A DNA stretch of 64,000 nt, taken from Loxodes magnus (taxonomy: Eukaryota; Ciliophora; Karyorelictea; Loxodida; Loxodidae). The notes beneath the pieces were generated by a model. It ran no database searches and was not told the origin of the DNA. It saw only the letters and a list, made by a program, of their open reading frames with translations. This document shows positions 38,875 to 53,328 of the stretch, piece after piece (within the stretch, counting starts at the first letter, position 1; every line of letters starts with the position of its first letter). The stretch spans positions 1-64,000 of the forward strand of contig CAMPDV010003919.1 in assembly GCA_946699065.1 (NCBI GenBank). Direction: 5' to 3'. Position numbers and translations under genes: made by a program.

Positions 38875-41800
38875 ATCACTTTCTTAACATTTTTTGTCTT
38901 TAAATCTTTTTTCCAAAAATCATATTAAAACTCCTACTTTTCTTCGCTTCTTTTCAAATTCACTTTTAATATAATCACTTTCTTAACATTTTTCGTCTTT
39001 AGATCTTTTTTCCAAAAATCATATTAAAACTCACTTCCTACTTTTCTTCGCTTCTTTTCAAATTCACTTTTAATATGATCACTTTCTTAACATTTTTCGT
39101 CTTTAAATCTTTTTTCCTAAAATCATATTAAAACTCACTTACTTCTTTTCTTCGCTTCTTTTCAAATTCCCTCTTTCTATGATCACTTTCTTAACATTTT
39201 TCGTCTTTAAATCTTTTTTCCTAAAATCATATTAAAACTCACTTCCTACTTTTCTTCGCTTCTTTTCAAATTACCTCTTTCTATGATCACTTTTTTAACA
39301 TTTTTCGTCTTTAAATCTTTTTTCCTAAAATCATATTAAAACTCACTTCCTACTTTTCTTCGCTTCTTTTCAAATTCACTTTTAATATAATCACTTTCTT
39401 AACATTTTTCGTCTTTAAATCTTTTTTCCTAAAATCATATTAAAACTCCTACTTTTCTTCGCTTCTTTTCAAATTCACTTTTAATATAATCACTTTCTTA
39501 ACATTTTTCGTCTTTAAATCTTTTTTCCTAAAATCATATTAAAACTCACTTCCTACTTTTCTTCGCTTCTTTTCAAATTCACTTTTAATATAATCACTTT
39601 CTTAACATTTTTCGTCTTATAATCTTTTTTCCTAAAATCATATAAAAACTCACTTCCTACTTTTCTTCGCTTCTTTTCAAATTCACTTTTAATATAATCA
39701 CTTTCTTAACATTTTTCGTCTTTAAATCTTTTTTCCTAAAATCATATTAAAACTCACTTCCTACTTTTCTTCGCTTCTTTTCAAATTCCCTCTTTATATA
39801 ATCACTTTCTTAACATTTTTCGTCTTTAAATCTTTTTTCCTAAAATCATATTAAAACTCACTTCCTACTTTTCTTCGCTTCTTTTCAAATTCACTTTTAA
39901 TATAATCACTTTCTTAACATTTTTCGTCTTTAAATCTTTTTTCCTAAAATCATATTAAAACTCACTTACTTCTTTTCTTCGCTTCTTTTCAAATTCCCTC
40001 TTTCTATGATCACTTTCTTAAAATTTTTCGTCTTTAAATCTTTTTTCCTAATTCATATTAAAACTCACTTCCTACTTTTCTTCGCTTCTTTTCAAATTCA
40101 CTTTTAATATAATCACTTTCTTAACATTTTTCGTCTTTAAATCTTTTTTCTAAAATCATATTAAAACTCACTTCCTACTTTTCTTCGCTTTTTTTCAAAT
40201 TCACTCTTTCTATGATCACTTTCTTAACATTTTTCGTCTTATAATCTTTTTTCCTAAAATCATATTAAAACTCACTTCCTACTTTTCTTCGCTTCTTTTC
40301 AAATTCCCTCTTTCTATGATCACTTTCTTAACATTTTTCGTCTTTAAATCTTTTTTCCTAAAATCATATTAAAACTCCTACTTTTCTTCGCTTCTTTTCA
40401 AATTCACTTTTAATATAATCACTTTCTTAACATTTTTCGTCTTTAAATCTTTTTTCCAAAAATCATATTAAAACTCACTTACTACTTTTCTTCGCTTCTT
40501 TTTAAATTCCCTCTTTATATAATCACTTTTTTAACATTTTTCGTCTTTAAATCTTTTTTCTCTAAATCATATTAAAACTCACTTACTTCTTTTCTTCGCT
40601 TCTTTTCAAATTCCCTCTTTATATAATCACTTTCTTAAAATTTTTCGTCTTTAAATCTTTTTTCCTAAAATCATATTAAAACTCACTTCCTACTTTTCTT
40701 CGCTTCTTTTCAAATTCACTTTTAATATAATCACTTTCTTAACATTTTTCGTCTTTAAATCTTTTTTCTAAAATCATATTAAAACTCACTTCCTACTTTT
40801 CTTCGCTTCTTTTCAAATTCACTCTTTCTATGATCACTTTCTTAACATTTTTCGTCTTTAAATCTTTTTTCCTAAAATCATATTAAAACTCACTTCCTAC
40901 TTTTCTTCGCTTCTTTTCAAATTCCCTTTTAATATAATCACTTTCTTAACATTTTTCGTCTTTAAATCTTTTTTCCTAAAATCATATTAAAACTCACTTC
41001 CTACTTTTCTTCGCTTCTTTTCAAATTCCCTCTTTATATAATCACTTTCTTAACATTTTTCGTCTTTAAATCTTTTTTCCGAAAATCATATTAAAACTCC
41101 TACTTTTCTTCGCTTCTTTTCAAATTCACTTTTAATATACCCACTTTCTTAACATTTTTCGTCTTTAAATCTTTTTTCCTAAAATCATATTAAAACTCCT
41201 ACTTTTCTTCGCTTCTTTTCAAATTCCCTCTTTCTATGATCATATTCTTAACATTTTTCGTCTTTAAATCTTTTTTCCTAAAATCATATTAAAACTCACT
41301 TACTTCTTTTCTTCGCTTCTTTTTAAATTCCCTCTTTATATAATCACTTTTTTAACATTTTTCGTCTTTAAATCTTTTTTCCTAAAATCATATTAAAACT
41401 CCTACTTTTCTTCGCTTCTTTTTAAATTCCCTTTTTCTATAATCACTTTCTTAACATTTTTCGTCTTTAAATCTTTTTTCCTAAAATCATATTAAAACTC
41501 CTACTTTTCTTCGCTTCTTTTCAAATTCACTTTTAATATAATCACTTTCTTAACATTTTTCGTCTTTAAATCTTTTTTCCTAAAATCATATTAAAACTCA
41601 CTTACTTCTTTTCTTCGCTTCTTTTCAAATTCCCTCTTTCTATGATCACTTTCTTAACATTTTTCGTCTTATAATCTTTTTTCCTAAAATCATATTAAAA
41701 CTCACTTCCTACTTTTCTTCGCTTCTTTTCAAATTCCCTTTTAATATAATCACTTTCTTAACATTTTTCGTCTTTAAATCTTTTTTCCTAAAATCATATT

Positions 41801-41956
41801 AAAACTCACTTCCTACTTTTCTTCGCTTCTTTTCAAATTCCCTCTTTATATAATCACTTTCTTAACATTTTTCGTCTTTAAATCTTTTTTCCTAAAATCA
41901 TATTAAAACTCACTTCCTACTTTTCTTCGCTTCTTTTCAAATTCCCTCTTTATATA
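38875..41956. repeat. Higher-order repeat, ~31 monomers (3,082 bp), copy 1
   Basis: First of two tandem copies. Markers in order: TTTTTGTC at 38891, TTTAGATC (AGATC at 39001), the rare TTACCTC at 39271, ATATAAAAAC at about 39640, a TTAAAATTTTTCG monomer followed by TAATTCATATT (40051), TTTTTTCTAAAATC near 40145, CCGAAAATC (41079) and the unique-looking TTTAATATACCCAC (41131). All return in copy 2. The left edge is where CACTTTTAATATA replaces the CCCTCTTTATATA seen at +3,082. Confidence 0.88.
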
Positions 41957-44900
41957 ATCACTTTCTTAACATTTTTTGTCTTTAAATCTTTTTTCCAAAA
42001 ATCATATTAAAACTCCTACTTTTCTTCGCTTCTTTTCAAATTCACTTTTAATATAATCACTTTCTTAACATTTTTCGTCTTTAGATCTTTTTTCCAAAAA
42101 TCATATTAAAACTCACTTCCTACTTTTCTTCGCTTCTTTTCAAATTCACTTTTAATATGATCACTTTCTTAACATTTTTCGTCTTTAAATCTTTTTTCCT
42201 AAAATCATATTAAAACTCACTTACTTCTTTTCTTCGCTTCTTTTCAAATTCCCTCTTTCTATGATCACTTTCTTAACATTTTTCGTCTTTAAATCTTTTT
42301 TCCTAAAATCATATTAAAACTCACTTCCTACTTTTCTTCGCTTCTTTTCAAATTACCTCTTTCTATGATCACTTTCTTAACATTTTTCGTCTTTAAATCT
42401 TTTTTCCTAAAATCATATTAAAACTCACTTCCTACTTTTCTTCGCTTCTTTTCAAATTCACTTTTAATATAATCACTTTCTTAACATTTTTCGTCTTTAA
42501 ATCTTTTTTCCTAAAATCATATTAAAACTCCTACTTTTCTTCGCTTCTTTTCAAATTCACTTTTAATATAATCACTTTCTTAACATTTTTCGTCTTTAAA
42601 TCTTTTTTCCTAAAATCATATTAAAACTCACTTCCTACTTTTCTTCGCTTCTTTTCAAATTCACTTTTAATATAATCACTTTCTTAACATTTTTCGTCTT
42701 ATAATCTTTTTTCCTAAAATCATATAAAAACTCACTTCCTACTTTTCTTCGCTTCTTTTCAAATTCACTTTTAATATAATCACTTTCTTAACATTTTTCG
42801 TCTTTAAATCTTTTTTCCTAAAATCATATTAAAACTCACTTACTTCTTTTCTTCGCTTCTTTTCAAATTCCCTCTTTCTATGATCACTTTCTTAACATTT
42901 TTCGTCTTATAATCTTTTTTCCTAAAATCATATTAAAACTCACTTCCTACTTTTCTTCGCTTCTTTTCAAATTCCCTTTTAATATAATCACTTTCTTAAC
43001 ATTTTTCGTCTTTAAATCTTTTTTCCTAAAATCATATTAAAACTCACTTACTTCTTTTCTTCGCTTCTTTTCAAATTCCCTCTTTCTATGATCACTTTCT
43101 TAAAATTTTTCGTCTTTAAATCTTTTTTCCTAATTCATATTAAAACTCACTTCCTACTTTTCTTCGCTTCTTTTCAAATTCACTTTTAATATAATCACTT
43201 TCTTAACATTTTTCGTCTTTAAATCTTTTTTCTAAAATCATATTAAAACTCACTTCCTACTTTTCTTCGCTTCTTTTCAAATTCACTCTTTCTATGATCA
43301 CTTTCTTAACATTTTTCGTCTTATAATCTTTTTTCCTAAAATCATATTAAAACTCACTTCCTACTTTTCTTCGCTTCTTTTCAAATTCCCTCTTTCTATG
43401 ATCACTTTCTTAACATTTTTCGTCTTTAAATCTTTTTTCCTAAAATCATATTAAAACTCCTACTTTTCTTCGCTTCTTTTCAAATTCACTTTTAATATAA
43501 TCACTTTCTTAACATTTTTCGTCTTTAAATCTTTTTTCCAAAAATCATATTAAAACTCACTTACTACTTTTCTTCGCTTCTTTTCAAATTCCCTCTTTAT
43601 ATAATCACTTTCTTAACATTTTTCGTCTTTAAATCTTTTTTCTCTAAAATCATATTAAAACTCCTACTTTTCTTCGCTTCTTTTCAAATTCACTTTTAAT
43701 ATAATCACTTTCTTAACATTTTTCGTCTTTAAATCTTTTTTCCTAAAATCATATTAAAACTCACTTCCTACTTTTCTTCGCTTCTTTTCAAATTCCCTCT
43801 TTATATAATCACTTTCTTAAAATTTTTCGTCTTTAAATCTTTTTTCCTAAAATCATATTAAAACTCACTTCCTACTTTTCTTCGCTTCTTTTCAAATTCA
43901 CTTTTAATATAATCACTTTCTTAACATTTTTCGTCTTTAAATCTTTTTTCTAAAATCATATTAAAACTCACTTCCTACTTTTCTTCGCTTCTTTTCAAAT
44001 TCACTCTTTCTATGATCACTTTCTTAACATTTTTCGTCTTTAAATCTTTTTTCCTAAAATCATATTAAAACTCACTTCCTACTTTTCTTCGCTTCTTTTC
44101 AAATTCCCTTTTAATATAATCACTTTCTTAACATTTTTCGTCTTTAAATCTTTTTTCCTAAAATCATATTAAAACTCACTTCCTACTTTTCTTCGCTTCT
44201 TTTCAAATTCCCTCTTTATATAATCACTTTCTTAACATTTTTCGTCTTTAAATCTTTTTTCCGAAAATCATATTAAAACTCCTACTTTTCTTCGCTTCTT
44301 TTCAAATTCACTTTTAATATACCCACTTTCTTAACATTTTTCGTCTTTAAATCTTTTTTCCTAAAATCATATTAAAACTCCTACTTTTCTTCGCTTCTTT
44401 TCAAATTCCCTCTTTCTATGATCATATTCTTAACATTTTTCGTCTTTAAATCTTTTTTCCTAAAATCATATTAAAACTCACTTACTTCTTTTCTTCGCTT
44501 CTTTTTAAATTCCCTCTTTATATAATCACTTTTTTAACATTTTTCGTCTTTAAATCTTTTTTCCTAAAATCATATTAAAACTCCTACTTTTCTTCGCTTC
44601 TTTTTAAATTCCCTTTTTCTATAATCACTTTCTTAACATTTTTCGTCTTTAAATCTTTTTTCCTAAAATCATATTAAAACTCCTACTTTTCTTCGCTTCT
44701 TTTCAAATTCACTTTTAATATAATCACTTTCTTAACATTTTTCGTCTTTAAATCTTTTTTCCTAAAATCATATTAAAACTCACTTACTTCTTTTCTTCGC
44801 TTCTTTTCAAATTCCCTCTTTCTATGATCACTTTCTTAACATTTTTCGTCTTATAATCTTTTTTCCTAAAATCATATTAAAACTCACTTCCTACTTTTCT

Positions 44901-45123
44901 TCGCTTCTTTTCAAATTCCCTTTTAATATAATCACTTTCTTAACATTTTTCGTCTTTAAATCTTTTTTCCTAAAATCATATTAAAACTCACTTCCTACTT
45001 TTCTTCGCTTCTTTTCAAATTCCCTCTTTATATAATCACTTTCTTAACATTTTTCGTCTTTAAATCTTTTTTCCTAAAATCATATTAAAACTCACTTCCT
45101 ACTTTTCTTCGCTTCTTTTCAAA
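41957..45123. repeat. Higher-order repeat, ~32 monomers (~3.17 kb), copy 2
   Basis: Matches copy 1 at +3,082 bp up to about 43.4 kb (AGATC at 42083, TTACCTC at 42353, ATATAAAAAC at about 42722, TAATTCATATT at 43133) and at +3,182 bp after it (CCGAAAATC 44261, TTTAATATACCCAC 44313). The 100-bp step is one additional 99-bp monomer near 43.68 kb plus one base in a CTCTAAAATC/CTCTAAATC difference. Around 42.85-43.05 kb several monomers differ in type but not in length, as expected of gene conversion. Confidence 0.87.
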
Positions 45124-48100
45124 TTAACTTTTAATATAATCACTTTCTTAACATTTTTCGTCTTTAAATCTTTTTTCCTAAAATCATATTAAAACTCACT
45201 TACTTCTTTTCTTCGCTTCTTTTCAAATTCCCTCTTTCTATGATCACTTTCTTAACATTTTTCGTCTTTAAATCTTTTTTCCTAAAATCATATTAAAACT
45301 CACTTCCTACTTTTCTTCGCTTCTTTTCAAATTCACTTTTAATATAATCACTTTCTTAACATTTTTCGTCTTTAAATCTTTTTTCCTAAAATCATATTAA
45401 AACTCCTACTTTTCTTCGCTTCTTTTCAAATTCACTTTTAATATAATCACTTTCTTAACATTTTTCGTCTTTAAATCTTTTTTCCAAAAATCATATTAAA
45501 ACTCCTACTTTTCTTCGCTTCTTTTCAAATTCACTTTTAATATAATCACTTTCTTAACATTTTTCGTCTTTAAATCTTTTTTCCTAAAATCATATTAAAA
45601 CTCACTTACTTCTTTTCTTCGCTTCTTTTCAAATTCCCTCTTTCTATGATCACTTTCTTAACATTTTTCGTCTTTAAATCTTTTTTCCTAAAATCATATT
45701 AAAACTCACTTCCTACTTTTCTTCGCTTCTTTTCAAATTCACTTTTAATATAATCACTTTCTTAACATTTTTCGTCTTATAATCTTTTTTCCTAAAATCA
45801 TATTAAAACTCCTACTTTTCTTCGCTTCTTTTCAAATTCCCTTTTTCTATAATCACTTTCTTAACATTTTTCGTCTTATAATCTTTTTTCCTAAAATCAT
45901 ATTAAAACTCCTACTTTTCTTCGCTTCTTTTCAAATTCCCTTTTTCTATAATCACTTTCTTAACATTTTTCGTCTTTAAATCTTTTTTCCAAAAATCATA
46001 TTAAAACTCCTACTTTTCTTCGCTTCTTTTCAAATTCACTTTTAATATAATCACTTTCTTAACATTTTTCGTCTTTAAATCTTTTTTCCTAAAATCATAT
46101 TAAAACTCCTACTTTTCTTCGCTTCTTTTCAAATTCACTTTTAATATAATCACTTTCTAAACATTTTTCGTCTTTAAATCTTTTTTCCTAAAATCATATT
46201 AAAACTCCTACTTTTCTTCGCTTCTTTTCAAATTCCCTCTTTCTATGATCACTTTCTTAACATTTTTCGTCTTTAAATCTTTTTTCCTAAAATCATATTA
46301 AAACTCCTACTTTTCTACGCTTCTTTTCAAATTCACTTTTAATATAATCACTTTCTTAACATTTTTCGTCTTTAAATCTTTTTTCCTAAAATCATATTAA
46401 AACTCCTACTTTTCTTCGCTTCTTTTCAAATTCCCTCTTTATATAATAACTTTCTTAACATTTTTCGTCTTTAAATCTTTTTTCCAAAAATCATATTAAA
46501 ACTCACTTACTACTTTTCTTCGCTTCTTTTCAAATTCCCTCTTTATATAATCACTTTCTTAACATTTTTCGTCTTTAAATCTTTTTTCCTAAAATCATAT
46601 TAAAACTCCTACTTTTCTTCGCTTCTTTTCAAATTCCCTCTTTATATAATCACTTTCTTAACATTTTTCGTCTTTAAATCTTTTTTCCTAAAATCATATT
46701 AAAACTCCTACTTTTCTTCGCTTCTTTTCAAATTCCCTCTTTATATAATCACTTTCTTAACATTTTTCGTCTTTAAATCTTTTTTCCTAAAATCATATTA
46801 AAACTCCTACTTTTCTTCGCTTCTTTTCAAATTCCCTCTTTATATAATCACTTTTTTAACATTTTTCGTCTTTAAATCTTTTTTCCTAAAATCATATTAA
46901 AACTCACTTCCTACTTTTCTTCGCTTCTTTTCAAATTCACTTTTAATATAATCACTTTTTTAACATTTTTCGTCTTTAAATCTTTTTTCCAAAAATCATA
47001 TTAAAACTCACTTACTACTTTTCTTCGCTTCTTTTCAAATTCACTTTTAATATAATCACTTTTTTAACATTTTTCGTCTTTAAATCTTTTTTCCAAAAAT
47101 CATATTAAAACTCACTTCCTACTTTTCTTCGCTTCTTTTCAAATTCACTTTTAATATAATCACTTTCTTAACATTTTTCGTCTTTAAATCTTTTTTCCTA
47201 AAATCATATTAAAACTCACTTACTACTTTTCTTCGCTTCTTTTCAAATTCCCTTTTTCTATTATCATATTCTTAACATTTTTCGTCTTTAAATCTTTTTT
47301 CCTAAAATCATATTAAAACTCCTACTTTTCTTCGCTTCTTTTCAAATTCCCTCTTTATATAATCACTTTTTTAACATTTTTTGTCTTTAAATCTTTTTTC
47401 CTAAAATCATATTAAAACTCACTTCCTACTTTTCTTCGCTTCTTTTCAAATTCACTCTTTCTATGATCACTTTCTTAACATTTTTCGTCTTTAAATCTTT
47501 TTTCCTAAAATCATATTAAAACTCCTACTTTTCTTCGCTTCTTTTCAAATTCACTTTTTCTATAATCACTTTCTTAACATTTTTCGTCTTTAAATCTTTT
47601 TTCCTAAAATCATATTAAAACTCCTACTTTTCTTCGCTTCTTTTCAAATTCACTTTTAATATAATCACTTTCTTAACATTTTTCGTCTTTAAATCTTTTT
47701 TCCTAAAATCATATTAAAACTCACTTCCTACTTTTCTTCGCTTCTTTTCAAATTCACTTTTAATATAATCACTTTTTTAACATTTTTCGTCTTTAAATCT
47801 TTTTTCCAAAAATCATATTAAAACTCCTACTTTTCTTCGCTTCTTTTCAAATTCACTTTTAATATAATCACTTTCTTAACATTTTTCGTCTTTAAATCTT
47901 TTTTCCTAAAATCATATTAAAACTCCTACTTTTCTTCGCTTCTTTTCAAATTCACTTTTAATATAATCACTTTTTAACATTTTTCGTCTTTAAATCTTTT
48001 TTCCTAAAATCATATTAAAACTCACTTCCTACTTTTCTTCGCTTCTTTTCAAATTCACTTTTAATATAATCACTTTTTTAACATTTTTCGTCTTTAAATC

Positions 48101-51100
48101 TTTTTTCCTAAAATCATATTAAAACTCCTACTTTTCTTCGCTTCTTTTCAAATTCACTTTTAATATAATCACTTTCTTAACATTTTTCGTCTTTAAATCT
48201 TTTTTCCTAAAATCATATTAAAACTCACTTACTACTTTTCTTCGCTTCTTTTTAAATTCCCTTTTTCTATTATCATATTCTTAACATTTTTCGTCTTTAA
48301 ATCTTTTTTCCAAAAATCATATTAAAACTCACTTCCTACTTTTCTTCGCTTCTTTTCAAATTCCCTCTTTATATAATCACTTTCTTAACATTTTTCGTCT
48401 TTAAATCTTTTTTCCTAAAATCATATTAAAACTCACTTCCTACTTTTCTTCGCTTCTTTTCAAATTCACTTTTAATATAATCACTTTTTTAACATTTTTC
48501 GTCTTTAAATCTTTTTTCCAAAAATCATATTAAAACTCCTACTTTTCTTCGCTTCTTTTCAAATTCACTTTTAATATAATCACTTTTTAACATTTTTCGT
48601 CTTTAAATCTTTTTTCCTAAAATCATATTAAAACTCCTACTTTTCTTCGCTTCTTTTCAAATTCACTTTTAATATAATCACTTTCTTAACATTTTTCGTC
48701 TTTAAATCTTTTTTCCTAAAATCATATTAAAACTCACTTACTTCTTTTCTTCGCTTCTTTTTAAATTCCCTCTTTATATAATCACTTTCTTAACATTTTT
48801 CGTCTTTAAATCTTTTTTCCAAAAATCATATTAAAACTCCTACTTTTCTTCGCTTCTTTTCAAATTCACTTTTAATATAATCACTTTCTTAACATTTTTC
48901 GTCTTTAAATCTTTTTTCCTAAAATCATATTAAAACTCACTTCCTACTTTTCTTCGCTTCTTTTCAAATTCCCTCTTTCTATAATCACTTTCTTAACATT
49001 TTTCGTCTTTAAATCTTTTTTCCAAAAATCATATTAAAACTCACTTACTACTTTTCTTCGCTTCTTTTCAAATTCACTTTTAATATAATCACTTTCTTAA
49101 CATTTTTCGTCTTTAAATCTTTTTTCCAAAAATCATATTAAAACTCACTTCCTACTTTTCTTCGCTTCTTTTCAAATTCCCTCTTTATATAATCACTTTC
49201 TTAACATTTTTCGTCTTTAAATCTTTTTTCCTAAAATCATATTAAAACTCCTACTTTTCTTCGCTTCTTTTCAAATTCACTTTTAATATAATCACTTTCT
49301 TAACATTTTTCGTCTTTAAATCTTTTTTCCTAAAATCATATTAAAACTCACTTACTTCTTTTCTTCGCTTCTTTTCAAATTCCCTCTTTATATAATCACT
49401 TTTTTAACATTTTTTGTCTTTAAATCTTTTTTCCTAAAATCATATTAAAACTCACTTACTACTTTTCTTCGCTTCTTTTCAAATTCCCTTTTTCTATAAT
49501 CACTTTCTTAACATTTTTCGTCTTTAAATCTTTTTTCCAAAAATCATATTAAAACTCCTACTTTTCTTCGCTTCTTTTTAAATTCCCTTTTTCTATAATC
49601 ACTTTTTTAACATTTTTCGTCTTTAAATCTTTTTTCCAAAAATCATATTAAAACTCACTTACTACTTTTCTTCGCTTCTTTTCAAATTCACTTTTAATAT
49701 AATCACTTTCTAAACATTTTTCGTCTTTAGATCTTTTTAACAAAAATCATATTAAAACTCCTACTTTTCTTCGCTTCTTTTCAAATTCACTTTTAATATA
49801 ATCACTTTCTTAACATTTTTCGTCTTTAAATCTTTTTTCCTAAAATCATATTAAAACTCACTTACTTCTTTTCTTCGCTTCTTTTTAAATTCCCTTTTTC
49901 TATAATCACTTTTTTAACATTTTTCGTCTTTAAATCTTTTTTCCTAAAATCATATTAAAACTCCTACTTTTCTTCGCTTCTTTTCAAATTCACTTTTAAT
50001 ATAATCACTTTCTAAACATTTTTCGTCTTTAGATCTTTTTAACAAAAATCATATTAAAACTCCTACTTTTCTTCGCTTCTTTTCAAATTCCCTCTTTATA
50101 TAATCACTTTCTTAACATTTTTTGTCTTTAAATCTTTTTTCCAAAAATCATATTAAAACTCACTTCCTACTTTTCTTCGCTTCTTTTCAAATTCCCTCTT
50201 TATATAATCACTTTTTTAACATTTTTTGTCTTTAAATCTTTTTTCCTAAAATCATATTAAAACTCACTTACTACTTTTCTTCGCTTCTTTTCAAATTCCC
50301 TTTTTCTATAATCACTTTTTTAACATTTTTCGTCTTTAAATCTTTTTTCCAAAAATCATATTAAAACTCACTTACTACTTTTCTTCGCTTCTTTTCAAAT
50401 TCACTTTTAATATAATCACTTTCTTAACATTTTTCGTCTTTAAATCTTTTTTCCTAAAATCATATTAAAACTCCTACTTTTCTTCGCTTCTTTTCAAATT
50501 CACTTTTAATATAATCACTTTTTAACATTTTTCGTCTTTAAATCTTTTTTCCTAAAATCATATTAAAACTCACTTCCTACTTTTCTTCGCTTCTTTTCAA
50601 ATTCACTTTTAATATAATCACTTTTTTAACATTTTTCGTCTTTAAATCTTTTTTCCAAAAATCATATTAAAACTCCTACTTTTCTTCGCTTCTTTTCAAA
50701 TTCACTTTTAATATAATCACTTTCTTAACATTTTTCGTCTTTAAATCTTTTTTCCTAAAATCATATTAAAACTCCTACTTTTCTTCGCTTCTTTTCAAAT
50801 TCACTTTTAATATAATCACTTTCTTAACATTTTTCGTCTTTAAATCTTTTTTCCTAAAATCATATTAAAACTCCTACTTTTCTTCGCTTCTTTTCAAATT
50901 CACTCTTTATATAATAACTTTCTTAACATTTTTCGTCTTTAAATCTTTTTTCCAAAAATCATATTAAAACTCACTTCCTACTTCTCTTCGCTTCTTTTTA
51001 AATTCCCTCTTTATATAATCACTTTCTTAACATTTTTCGTCTTTAAATCTTTTTTCCAAAAATCATATTAAAACTCACTTCCTACTTTTCTTCGCTTCTT

Positions 51101-52600
51101 TTCAAATTCCCTCTTCATATAATCACTTTCTTAACATTTTTCGTCTTTAAATCTTTTTTCCTAAAATCATATTAAAACTCCTACTTTTCTTCGCTTCTTT
51201 TTAAATTCCATCTTTATATAATCACTTTCTTAACATTTTTCGTCTTTAAATCTTTTTTCCAAAAATCATATTAAAACTCACTTACTACTTTTCTTCGCTT
51301 CTTTTCAAATTCCCTTTTAATATAATCACTTTCTTAACATTTTTCGTCTTTAAATCTTTTTTCCTAAAATCATATTAAAACTCACTTCCTACTTTTCTTC
51401 GCTTCTTTTCAAATTCCATCTTTATATAATCACTTTCTAAACATTTTTCGTCTTTAGATCTTTTTTCCAAAAATCATATTAAAACTCACTTCCTACTTTT
51501 CTTCGCTTCTTTTCAAATTCCCTCTTTCTATGATCACTTTCTTAACATTTTTCGTCTTTAAATCTTTTTTCCTAAAATCATATTAAAACTCACTTCCTAC
51601 TTTTCTTCGCTTCTTTTCAAATTCACTTTTAATATAATCACTTTCTTAACATTTTTCGTCTTTAAATCTTTTTTCCTAAAATCATATTAAAACTCACTTA
51701 CTTCTTTTCTTCGCTTCTTTTCAAATTCCCTCTTTATATAATCACTTTTTTAACATTTTTTGTCTTTAAATCTTTTTTCCTAAAATCATATTAAAACTCA
51801 CTTACTACTTTTCTTCGCTTCTTTTCAAATTCCCTTTTAATATAATCACTTTTTTAACATTTTTCGTCTTTAAATCTTTTTTCCAAAAATCATATTAAAA
51901 CTCACTTCCTACTTTTCTTCGCTTCTTTTCAAATTCCCTCTTTCTATGATCACTTTCTTAACATTTTTCGTCTTTAAATCTTTTTTCCTAAAATCATATT
52001 AAAACTCACTTCCTACTTTTCTTCGCTTCTTTTCAAATTCACTTTTAATATGATCACTTTCTTAACATTTTTCGTCTTTAAATCTTTTTTCCAAAAATCA
52101 TATTAAAACTCCTACTTTTCTTCGCTTCTTTTTAAATTCCCTTTTTCTATAATCACTTTCTTAACATTTTTCGTCTTTAAATCTTTTTTCCTAAAATCAT
52201 ATTAAAACTCCTACTTTTCTTCGCTTCTTTTCAAATTCCCTCTTTCTATGATCATATTCTTAACATTTTTCGTCTTTAAATCTTTTTTCCTAAAATCATA
52301 TTAAAACTCACTTCCTACTTTTCTTCGCTTCTTTTCAAATTCACTTTTAATATGATCACTTTCTTAACATTTTTCGTCTTTAGATCTTTTTTCCTAAAAT
52401 CATATTAAAACTCCTACTTTTCTTCGCTTCTTTTCAAATTCACTTTTAATATAATCACTTTCTTAACATTTTTCGTCTTTAAATCTTTTTTCCTAAAATC
52501 ATATTAAAACTCACTTACTTCTTTTCTTCGCTTCTTTTCAAATTCACTTTTAATATAATCACTTTCTTAACATTTTTCGTCTTTAAATCTTTTTTCCTAA
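45124..52600. repeat. Loosely organised satellite segment
   Basis: Mixed monomers without one dominant long period. Local exchanges are visible: a TTTAGATCTTTTTAAC monomer at 49729 and 50031 (+302 bp, three monomers), a TTTTTCTATTATC variant at 47253 and 48262 (+1,009 bp), and a one-T-shorter CACTTTTTAAC at 47968, 48581 and 50516. TTATAATC alleles are last seen near 45,868. TTTTTGTC alleles become frequent from about 47.4 kb. No non-satellite sequence. Confidence 0.75.
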
Positions 52601-52620
52601 AATCATATTAAAACTCCTAC

Positions 52621-53100
52621 TTTACTTCGCTTCTTTTTAAATTCCCTTTTTCTATAATCACTTTTTTAACATTTTTCGTCTTTAAATCTTTTTTCCAAAA
52701 ATCATATTAAAACTCCTACTTTTCTTCGCTTCTTTTCAAATTCCCTCTTTATATAATCACTTTCTTAACATTTTTTGTCTTTAAATCTTTTTTCCAAAAA
52801 TCATATTAAAACTCCTACTTTTCTTCGCTTCTTTTTAAATTCCCTTTTTCTATAATCACTTTCTTAACATTTTTTGTCTTTAAATCTTTTTTCCTAAAAT
52901 CATATTAAAACTCCTACTTTTCTTCGCTTCTTTTCAAATTCCCTCTTTATATAATAACTTTCTTAACATTTTTCGTCTTTAAATCTTTTTTCCAAAAATC
53001 ATATTAAAACTCACTTCCTACTTTTCTTCGCTTCTTTTCAAATTCCCTCTTCATATAATCACTTTCTTAACATTTTTCGTCTTTAAATCTTTTTTCCTAA
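52621..53100. repeat. Five-monomer module, intact copy 1
   Basis: Five monomers in a distinctive order: TTTACTTCGC with TTTTTCTATAATC; CCCTCTTTATATA with TTTTTGTC; TTTTTCTATAATC with TTTTTGTC; CCCTCTTTATATAATAAC; and CCCTCTTCATATAATC (CCCTCT at 53045). The same order occurs from 53,329 and from 59,066 (+6,445, later +6,450 bp, the 5-bp step being a short-to-long spacer change). Confidence 0.8.
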
Positions 53101-53328
53101 AATCATATTAAAACTCACTTCCTACTTTTCTTCGCTTCTTTTCAAATTCACTTTTAATATAATCACTTTCTTAACATTTTTCGTCTTTAAATCTTTTTTC
53201 CTAAAATCATATTAAAACTCACTTACTTCTTTTCTTCGCTTCTTTTCAAATTCACTTTTAATATAATCACTTTCTTAACATTTTTCGTCTTTAAATCTTT
53301 TTTCCTAAAATCATATTAAAACTCCTAC

